This document shows positions 6,974 to 12,262 of a stretch of DNA of 14,612 bases, piece after piece. The stretch covers positions 1 through 14,612 of the forward strand of contig JBIJBY010000022.1 in assembly GCA_044344975.1 (NCBI GenBank), written 5' to 3'. The DNA comes from IMCC26077 sp044344975 (lineage in GTDB: Bacteria > Actinomycetota > Actinomycetes > Nanopelagicales > Nanopelagicaceae). Within the stretch, counting starts at the first letter, position 1. Every line of letters begins with the position of its first letter. Made by a program: the position numbers and the translations under genes. The notes beneath the pieces are model-generated. The model was not told the DNA's origin. It ran no database searches and saw only the letters and a program-made list of their open reading frames with translations.

Positions 6974-7477
6974 ATGGAGAGTAAGAAAGAGGCGCGTGGG
7001 CGCTTCCGTGAACTTCGGATGAGAGGGCGCGCAGCCGATCGGACTGCCCCGGGTCAACGCTTACTAACTGCTCCCGAAATAGAGCGAGCGCAGGTGATTG
7101 CCTCGTTCCAATCTTATGGTGATGAGCCAGATACTTTTTCGCTAAATGAAATACTCCGCACCCAAGGTAAGCAGATATTTCTCCCCCGGATGAACCCTGA
7201 TAAATCACTTACCTGGCTCCATGAAGGTAGGCAGGTGTCTGACGAAGAGTTAGCTTCGATTGATGTAGTCATTCTGCCTGCGCTCGCGGTTGATGTGCGC
7301 GGAGTTCGACTTGGGCAAGGCGGCGGTTCATTCGACCGAGCGCTGCCACTTCTACCCGGATGGAAGGTTGCACTTATTGATAGCGCATCTCTTTCAGTCG
7401 ATAATTTAATCGAAGAAGAGCATGATGTGCGCGTGAACGCGGTTGCAACCGAACTAGGTGTCACTCGCTTTCTTTGA
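6974..7477 (+). CDS. 5-formyltetrahydrofolate cyclo-ligase (MTHFS), short form
   Basis: ATP-dependent conversion of 5-formyl-THF to 5,10-methenyl-THF in one-carbon metabolism. Seen: the N-terminal basic K4/K5...R8 region used for substrate/ATP binding; the IASFQSYGDEPDT strand-loop; DVVILPALAVDVRGVRLGQG, then GGGSFDR, whose family form is RLGxGGGYYDR (here 112-122); and a C-terminal DVRVNAVATE. It is 167 aa, while homologues are about 185-200. The missing length lies between LTWLHEG (79-85) and IDVVILPA (96-103), where homologues carry a substrate-binding loop often written G(I/L)xEP. The frame stays open upstream to 6860, but ATG 6974 is chosen because the upstream part overlaps galU, the family starts here, and a -10 box sits 6 bases before it. 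It converges with the acyl-CoA dehydrogenase gene with no gap. Confidence 0.88.
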   Translation: MESKKEARGRFRELRMRGRAADRTAPGQRLLTAPEIERAQVIASFQSYGDEPDTFSLNEILRTQGKQIFLPRMNPDKSLTWLHEGRQVSDEELASIDVVILPALAVDVRGVRLGQGGGSFDRALPLLPGWKVALIDSASLSVDNLIEEEHDVRVNAVATELGVTRFL

Positions 7478-8620
7478 TTAGTGCGGGAGATTTCTCGCCA
7501 TCACAATTCGTTGAACTTGGTTCGTTCCTTCATAAATTTGAGTGAGCTTCGCATCACGCATCATCCGTTCAACTGGATAATCAGAGACATAGCCATACCC
7601 ACCCAGAACTTGGACAGCATTTGTCGTTACTTCCATCGCAACATCCGTGGCAAAACACTTACTCGCGGCTGAGAAAAACGTTAGATCAGCCTCGCCATTC
7701 TCGCTTTTCACAGCGGCGGCATATGTTAATTGTCTAGCTGCCTCGATTTTCATCGCCATATCAGCCAACATAAATTGAATAGCCTGGAAGTCAAAGATTG
7801 CCTTGCCAAATTGTTTCCTCTGATGGGCATAGTTCATTGCCACTTCGAAGGCGCCTTGAGCAATTCCCAGCGCTTGAGCTGCAATGGTAATCCGTGTGTG
7901 ATCAAGAGTCCGCATTGCAAGTGCAAATCCACTTCCTTCGGCGCCAAGCATTCGATCAGCGCTTAGTTGGACATCATCGAAGTAGACCTCGCGCGTTGGC
8001 GAACCGCGGAAACCCATCTTCTTTTCGTGCGCACCAAAAGAAATTCCGGCATCGCTTTTCTCAACAACAAAGGCTGAAATTCCCTTGGCGCCCTTCGAAC
8101 TATCTGTGCTTGCCAGGACGGTATAAAAGTCTGATTCACCAGCGTTAGAAATCCACTTCTTGCTTCCGTTGAGCACCCAACCACCATCTTTTGGTACTGC
8201 CTTGGTGCGCATTGCGGCAGCATCGGAACCGGCTTCGGACTCAGAGAGGCAGTAAGAGAACCCTTTACCTTGGGCAAGTGGAGTGAGCCAACGCTTCTTC
8301 TGCTCCGTGGTTCCGGCAAGCATTAGCGGTAGCGAACCTAATTTATTTACAGCAGGTATTAATGATGACGAACCACAGACGCGTGCAACCTCTTCGATGA
8401 TGATGACCACGCCAAGTGCATCGGCCCCCTCGCCACCAAACTCTTCAGGCACATGTGCAGCGGCAAGTCCTGCGCTCTGCAGCGCGTCAGCGGCCTCTTG
8501 CGGATAGCGCGCTTGTTCATCCACCTCTCTAGCAACTGGCGCGATTTTTGAGTCAGCCAGTGCGCGGACAGATTCGCGAAGCGCTTGATATTCAGGGGGG
8601 AGTATGAAAAGCGGATCCAT
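7478..8620 (-). CDS. Acyl-CoA dehydrogenase (FadE-type)
   Basis: FAD-dependent alpha,beta-dehydrogenation of an acyl-CoA; cytoplasmic. The fold is complete: an N-terminal helical domain (YQALRESVRALADSKIAPVAREVD); the FAD/substrate block CLSESEAGSDAAAMRTKA and GSKKWISNAGESDFYTV; the DHTRITIAAQALGIAQGAFE and HQRKQFGK helices; VQVLGGYGYVSDYPVER; and IYEGTNQVQRIVMAR with the catalytic base E364. Length 380 aa is standard. It most resembles the mycobacterial FadE25 / short-chain group, but chain-length preference cannot be read from the sequence, and branched-chain amino-acid breakdown is equally possible. It starts at ATG 8620 with no Shine-Dalgarno, 32 bp after the CopD-CtaG gene on the same strand. 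The stop codon directly abuts the stop of the convergent cyclo-ligase gene. Confidence 0.93.
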   Translation of the reverse strand: MDPLFILPPEYQALRESVRALADSKIAPVAREVDEQARYPQEAADALQSAGLAAAHVPEEFGGEGADALGVVIIIEEVARVCGSSSLIPAVNKLGSLPLMLAGTTEQKKRWLTPLAQGKGFSYCLSESEAGSDAAAMRTKAVPKDGGWVLNGSKKWISNAGESDFYTVLASTDSSKGAKGISAFVVEKSDAGISFGAHEKKMGFRGSPTREVYFDDVQLSADRMLGAEGSGFALAMRTLDHTRITIAAQALGIAQGAFEVAMNYAHQRKQFGKAIFDFQAIQFMLADMAMKIEAARQLTYAAAVKSENGEADLTFFSAASKCFATDVAMEVTTNAVQVLGGYGYVSDYPVERMMRDAKLTQIYEGTNQVQRIVMARNLPH

Positions 8621-8652
8621 AGACCAATTAAGGCAGAATTTGGTCGACTTTG

Positions 8653-10482
8653 CTACTGCTGGTCATCTTTTGGCTCGGCCCGATTGAGCGATTTGAGGTA
8701 CGCGTTGTACCGGTCCACCTCATCAGGTATTCCTGCCTTCCGGGCACGTTCAGAATTTCGTTCGATACGTGCAGCTTCATGTGCATCCGATCGGATCCAC
8801 TGCACAAACGTCGCTGCAAGTGCCAGAAGAATTGGCACCTCACCGAAAGCCCAACCAAATGCAGCACCAGTCCTCTGGTCTGCAAGTAAATCTGGCCACC
8901 ATGGTCGATCTAACGTAGCAAAATAACCGCCATCGACAAGAACGCTCGAAGACATAAGTGAAACAGAGAAAAATGCGTGGATGCTCATTGCAGCAAGAAT
9001 TATGACTATCCGAGCAACGAACGGAAATCTATTTGGTATGGGATCGACGCCAATCAACGCTGCAAAGAATAGGAAGCCTGCGATAAAGAAATGCATCTCC
9101 ATAAAGAAGTGTCCAAAGTGGTAGCTCATTAACCACTTAAATAAATCAGTGAAATAAAGTGCGAACATTGATCCATCGAAGACAAGCATGGCAACTATTG
9201 GATTGGTGAAGAAGCGAGAATATCGGGAGTGCAACAACGTCAAAACAAACCCACGAATGCCACGTTCTTGAGGAGCCCTTCCAATTGGCAATGTGCGTAA
9301 GGCGAGCGTTATCGGTGCACCCAAAACAATTCCGATTGGCGCTAGCGTTGCTAGAGCCATATGCGCCACCATGTGAAAAGAAAAAGTGACATGAGAGTAG
9401 AGGCCGAGCCCACCATTCACAGCAAAATCTGCCACGCTAATTCCAAGTGCAAAGAAAATGGTTCGATTGATTGGCCACTTATCACCGCGTCGAGTTAGAA
9501 CGACAACACCTTTTATATAGAGGGCGACAAGCGAGATCAGAATCGCAAGGAAGAGCCCGTTTGGTTCATATCCAAGGAGCACCCTCGAGAGCGTGGGCGC
9601 TTCTGGCATGACGGAGCCAAGAATCGGATGAATATCTTGGCTATTTTTCACCTCTGGTGGCGCAGTCCTGCCAAGTATTACCGCCATCGCCATTGTCGTG
9701 GCGAAGAGCGCTCCTTCAAGTGTTAGCTGACGAACCAGGGAGCGCTCATTTACTTCTCCGCTCTTCCTTCTGTGGCTGTTGAAGGCTACGAAAAAGATCA
9801 AAACAAGTAGGAGTGATTTTCCTAGAAGTAGCAATCCATAACTACTGCCAATCTGACTTAATGATCCAAGGCGTATCCAGCCATTCACGATTCCGGTTAG
9901 GGCTACGGCAGCCAAAGACCAGAGCGCAATGGTGTGAAAGCGGGGGTGCGCGATTTTGCGACCGCTTGAATTCATTAGCGCAAGCGCTATGAGGCCACCA
10001 ATCCAAAGTGAAAGTGCCAGCACGTGCACAATCACGAGGCCCACTACCAGCATGTGATGACCAGATGATGCGCTGTGATTTTCAAGATATGGAGCGAGTA
10101 AGCCGCTGAGAGTAATAAACATGAGCGCGACAGCGCCACCAGTTCGTTTCACTAAAGGCACGCAGGTCAGAACAATTAGCGCGGCAATGATATTAATTAA
10201 CAGTACCTTGCCTAAAACCACTTGCAGAGCGAAGGATCTAATTAAGTTACCATCGAAAACTTCAAGCAACGGCCGATCCACAATCAGAGCGAGATCGGTA
10301 AGAAAAACTCCGATACTTGAGAGCGACCATATTGCTGCTATCGGCGGAAGAAGCCGCTTTAACTTAGCTCCTGAATCCTGAAAGTATCCTTCGACTTCTT
10401 CGAGAAGGAAAGCTAGCGCCATAAATATTCCAACTAAGGAAAATGCACTTGCTAAGGAGAGGTACTTGAAGAGCGAAATCAT
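8653..10482 (-). CDS. CopD-CtaG fusion: copper transport / cytochrome c oxidase assembly membrane protein
   Basis: A 609-aa polytopic membrane protein. The N-terminal half is CopD-like: helices from about 5-28 onward, histidines H142/H143, and H153...LWIGG (160-163), the copper-resistance D signature. The C-terminal half is of the Caa3-type CtaG family: GDKWPINRTIFFALGI, SHVTFSFHMVAHMALATLAPIGIVLGAP (H364, H370, H374), FGHFFMEMHFFIAGFLFFAALIGVDPIPNRFP, then further helices and a charged cytoplasmic tail. Such fusions are common in Actinobacteria and are thought to bring copper to the oxidase CuB site. The exact mechanism is inferred from family knowledge. The ATG overlaps the copC stop (ATGA), so CopC and this protein are co-translated and probably work together at the membrane. 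Confidence 0.9.
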   Translation of the reverse strand: MISLFKYLSLASAFSLVGIFMALAFLLEEVEGYFQDSGAKLKRLLPPIAAIWSLSSIGVFLTDLALIVDRPLLEVFDGNLIRSFALQVVLGKVLLINIIAALIVLTCVPLVKRTGGAVALMFITLSGLLAPYLENHSASSGHHMLVVGLVIVHVLALSLWIGGLIALALMNSSGRKIAHPRFHTIALWSLAAVALTGIVNGWIRLGSLSQIGSSYGLLLLGKSLLLVLIFFVAFNSHRRKSGEVNERSLVRQLTLEGALFATTMAMAVILGRTAPPEVKNSQDIHPILGSVMPEAPTLSRVLLGYEPNGLFLAILISLVALYIKGVVVLTRRGDKWPINRTIFFALGISVADFAVNGGLGLYSHVTFSFHMVAHMALATLAPIGIVLGAPITLALRTLPIGRAPQERGIRGFVLTLLHSRYSRFFTNPIVAMLVFDGSMFALYFTDLFKWLMSYHFGHFFMEMHFFIAGFLFFAALIGVDPIPNRFPFVARIVIILAAMSIHAFFSVSLMSSSVLVDGGYFATLDRPWWPDLLADQRTGAAFGWAFGEVPILLALAATFVQWIRSDAHEAARIERNSERARKAGIPDEVDRYNAYLKSLNRAEPKDDQQ

Positions 10483-11057
10483 TTCTTCTTTCGTTTTTTT
10501 GGCTTTGGATTGCGAAGAGACCTTGCGATAAAAATCAACACTACAAATGAAATTACCAGTAGCGAAATCATAAAGATGTCAGTTGCCAGAGAGCTCCCAC
10601 CGGTAGCGCCTGCCGCACCAGCTTCACCCTCACTCGAACTAGCCGACTCTGATGGATTGGCAGTTGGGGTCGTAACAACTGCTGGAGCATCAAATGTGAA
10701 GATGTATGAACCGGAAAGTAATTCGCCATCAATGCCCATGAATTGATAGGTCACCGTGTAGCGCCCAGCTTCGCTTAACTCTCCTAGGCCAATTAGAGCT
10801 TGCGCGCCATCAATTAACAGAGATCCGTCATCAACGAGTTTTCCGCTCGGAGCGCGAACGCTCATTGAACTACCTGACTCAACGATCTCACCAGAGAGCT
10901 TCAAAGTGATGGCGCTCGGCGCGTTCTTGATAGTTGAATTGACAACCGGGTCAGCTTCCACCAAGTCCAGCGCCTGCGCAGGTGAGGAGATGAGCAATCC
11001 GCTCGCTACGAGAACCAACGATGCGAGAAATCGCCGCGCCCTTACTTCTTGCCCCAT
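10479..11057 (-). CDS. CopC/YobA-family secreted protein, histidine-free, with C-terminal membrane anchor
   Basis: A 192-aa exported protein. The signal peptide (about 1-29, SSPAQA cleavage) is followed by the CopC immunoglobulin-like domain (about 31-124: VEADPVVNSTIKNAPSAITLKLS...SSMSVRAPSGK...GRYTVTYQFMGIDGELLSGSYIFTF). Next come a Pro/Ser/Thr/Ala/Glu-rich linker (125-157), a transmembrane helix (about 160-179) and a Lys/Arg tail. CopC normally binds Cu(II) through the mature N-terminal His and an Asp-x-His. Here the mature end reads LDLVEADP and the DGH(P) motif is DGE (110-112); the protein contains no His and no Cys at all. It starts at ATG 11057 with a strong GGGGAGG Shine-Dalgarno 7 bases upstream. 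It is the first gene of the pair with CopD-CtaG, which supports a copper/oxidase role despite the lost ligands. Confidence 0.87.
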   Translation of the reverse strand: MGQEVRARRFLASLVLVASGLLISSPAQALDLVEADPVVNSTIKNAPSAITLKLSGEIVESGSSMSVRAPSGKLVDDGSLLIDGAQALIGLGELSEAGRYTVTYQFMGIDGELLSGSYIFTFDAPAVVTTPTANPSESASSSEGEAGAAGATGGSSLATDIFMISLLVISFVVLIFIARSLRNPKPKKRKKK

Positions 11058-11115
11058 GGGTATACCTCCCCTGAGTTTCCACCCGATTAGCCCCTATCGT
11101 CCCACGGTTCTAAAC

Positions 11116-11144
11116 TTGTCGGGGACTATCTGGCGAGTGATTCT
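11116..11144 (+). promoter_or_regulatory. Candidate promoter of the fmdB-like gene
   Basis: TTGTCG (11116-11121) and GATTCT (11139-11144) are separated by 17 bp. They would start transcription near 11151 and give a leader of about 17 bases that includes the GGAAGG Shine-Dalgarno before ATG 11168. The region 11058-11167 is the divergent copC/fmdB intergenic space; no clear copC promoter was recognised in it. Confidence 0.4.
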
Positions 11145-11167
11145 CAGTCATTTAAGGAAGGGACAGA

Positions 11168-11401
11168 ATGCCGACTTATCAGTACTTCTGCGATAGCTGT
11201 TCGCTAGATTTTGAGGCGAGCCGTTCATTTACTGATTCTTCGGATCAACCGTGCCCGCAATGTGCAGCAGTGGCGCGAAAGGTCTTCGCTCCCGTCGGAG
11301 TCCATTTCAAAGGATCTGGCTTTTACCGAACTGACTCGCGTGGCGGCAACTCGAGTGGCTCATCCGATAGCAGTGCGCCCTCTTCCACATCTAAGGAGTA
11401 G
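11168..11401 (+). CDS. FmdB family zinc-ribbon protein
   Basis: A small protein of 77 aa. The N-terminal zinc ribbon MPTYQYFCDSC...PCPQC has two CxxC pairs (C8/C11 and C29/C32), followed by RKVFAPVGVHFKGSGFYRTD, the standard FmdB/CxxC_CxxC_SSSS core. The C-terminus is a disordered Ser/Gly tail (about 58-77), as the domain name suggests. The function is not established; the name comes from a putative regulator of formamidase genes. GGAAGG lies 6 bases before the ATG. In Actinobacteria it is commonly found near the cyclo-ligase/galU/glp cluster, and here it diverges from copC. Confidence 0.93.
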   Translation: MPTYQYFCDSCSLDFEASRSFTDSSDQPCPQCAAVARKVFAPVGVHFKGSGFYRTDSRGGNSSGSSDSSAPSSTSKE

Positions 11402-11440
11402 CTCAATTTTAGGTGACCCAGATTATGGGAGCCTGGTGAA

Positions 11441-11668
11441 ATGGCTATAAAAAAGTTTGAGCAATTTTTTCTTCGATTAACAACTGGAGCTGATCGACAG
11501 GTCATCGCTCATTCGTTTGGGTTCGCGATAACTCGTTTCGTTGAAATTCGACAGTTTCTCTCGAGGTTAGTGATGCGGGGGTTTTTCGCGAAGAATTTCC
11601 TCATCGCGGCTGGAGCCTTTCTGGCTCTCTTCTTGATCTATCTGATTATCACTTTCTTTGGGTTCTAA
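11441..11668 (+). CDS. Small hypothetical protein with C-terminal transmembrane helix (uncertain)
   Basis: A 75-aa open frame 39 bp after the fmdB-like gene. The N-terminal half is mixed basic/hydrophobic (MAIKKFEQFFLRLTTGADRQ...), and residues about 52-74 form one strong hydrophobic helix (FLIAAGAFLALFLIYLIITF). A GGGAG lies about 9 bases before the ATG, which is acceptable. I do not recognise a family. Against it: several less usual codons (ATA, AGG, CGG, GGG), and its 3' half is exactly antisense to an acidic small frame on the other strand (11567-11683). Lys/Glu/Asp-rich codons read backwards give a hydrophobic helix, so one of the two is probably a shadow. Confidence 0.4.
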   Translation: MAIKKFEQFFLRLTTGADRQVIAHSFGFAITRFVEIRQFLSRLVMRGFFAKNFLIAAGAFLALFLIYLIITFFGF

Positions 11669-11683
11669 TTTTTTTTCGCTCAT
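11567..11683 (-). CDS. Possible 38-aa acidic small protein, alternative to the overlapping plus-strand frame
   Basis: The start ATG at 11683 lies a few bases after the stop (11689) of the broken tetR frame. An AAGGAAGAG Shine-Dalgarno-like stretch sits about 10-12 bases upstream. The peptide opens MSEKKLEPKESDNQIDQEES, is almost wholly hydrophilic, and ends KPPHH. Its composition looks like a disordered tail or a natural small protein, but there is no domain. It would be the last gene of a tetR operon. Because tetR looks broken and the opposite strand also has an open frame, this is a weak call. Confidence 0.3.
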   Translation of the reverse strand: MSEKKLEPKESDNQIDQEESQKGSSRDEEILREKPPHH

Positions 11684-11688
11684 ATTTG

Positions 11689-12208
11689 TTAACTCTTCCT
11701 TACCAATGAATCCTGGATGCCTTCCATTACAGCTTTTCGAAAAAATGGTAAATCTGATTGCGCGATACTTTGATTTGCAACAAGGGTAGCAAGTCCATGC
11801 ACGGCGCTCCATGCCACGAGGGGGGCAGTTTCGCGCTTGCCAAGTGGCGTGAGACCTAACATGACGAAGTTCTCCACGCTCTCATTCAGATTCTTCCAAG
11901 CTAACTCGTCGTACTCACCGACTTTGTGCTCTGCCGGGTGGATAAAGGCGATTTCAAAGAGTCTCGGAAAACTCTGCGCGTAATCAACATAAGCGTCACC
12001 AATTGCAAAAAACTTTTCTAGCTCATCCCGTTTCTTATCTTTCGTTGTCGGCACTTTGCTGCGCCGTGACTCCAAGTTTCTCCGCTACCGGTCTGATGCC
12101 TAAAGCCTGCTGGCCACCGCGTTCGATCAGGTTTCGTGCGGCAATCACGGCGGCGCTTTTAAGGTCACCGTGATGATATTCGGAGCCTTTGCGTTTAGGT
12201 GTTAACAT
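11689..12208 (-). pseudogene. TetR-family transcriptional regulator, broken by internal deletion and frameshift
   Basis: Two pieces in different frames. The N-terminal piece (ATG 12208 to TAA 12035, 57 aa) opens MLTPKRKGSEYHHGDLKSAA and continues RNLIERGGQQALGIRPVAEKLGVT. This is a textbook TetR N-terminus (YHHGDL; helix 1-2), where intact proteins continue (S/T)xxAPYRHFxxKxxLL. Instead the frame runs into AQQSADNER and stops. The C-terminal piece (open from TTG 12075 to 11689) reads RDELEKFFAIGDAYVDYAQSFPRLFEIAF...WSAVHGLATLVANQSI, the ligand-binding domain of the same family. About 30-35 residues, covering the recognition helix and helix 4, are missing at the junction, and the frame changes. 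A GGAG four bases before TTG 12075 could restart translation of a domain without DNA binding. It sits divergently beside the MMPL exporter it probably once controlled. Confidence 0.82.
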
Positions 12209-12215
12209 TGTTTAC
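12201..12215. promoter_or_regulatory. Candidate TetR operator (near-palindrome)
   Basis: GTTAACATTGTTTAC is a 15-bp palindrome about its central T with one mismatched pair (positions 3/13). It covers the tetR start codon (12206-12208) and overlaps both candidate -10 boxes: TAATGT on the minus strand (12219-12214) and TACATT on the plus strand (12213-12218). TetR regulators usually bind a 15-17-bp palindrome at the divergent promoter of their own gene and its target, so position and symmetry both fit. Confidence 0.5.
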
Positions 12216-12219
12216 ATTA
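12213..12219. promoter_or_regulatory. Overlapping divergent -10 boxes for tetR and the MMPL gene
   Basis: Minus strand: TAATGT (12219-12214) ends 5 bases before the tetR ATG, implying a leaderless message; no Shine-Dalgarno is present. Plus strand: TACATT (12213-12218) would start the MMPL transcript near 12225, leaving a leader of about 38 bases with GGAAAG before ATG 12263. No clear -35 was found on the plus strand; the closest is TTTGCG (12188-12193) with a 19-bp spacer. Confidence 0.35.
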
Positions 12220-12262
12220 TGGCCTAAAGCGTTCCCCCAAGCAACCAAAAGAATGGAAAGAC

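Noticed and set aside
8653..10482. Suspicion that the 609-aa CopD-CtaG protein is two genes merged by a sequencing error
   Set aside because: CopD-CtaG fusions of this size are common in Actinobacteria and the frame is continuous with intact motifs in both halves.
11669..11676. Run of eight T after the 75-aa plus-strand frame, as a rho-independent terminator
   Set aside because: No GC-rich or otherwise stable hairpin precedes the run, and on the minus strand the same bases encode Lys codons of the possible 38-aa peptide.
11684..11812. Upstream extension of the acidic minus-strand frame (total 81 aa from 11812)
   Set aside because: The extension overlaps the TetR ligand-binding domain in another frame and has no protein-like character.
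12201..12218. Direct repeat TTAACATT / TTTACATT as an independent regulatory repeat
   Set aside because: It is only two imperfect copies and is explained equally well by the inverted symmetry of the overlapping palindrome.
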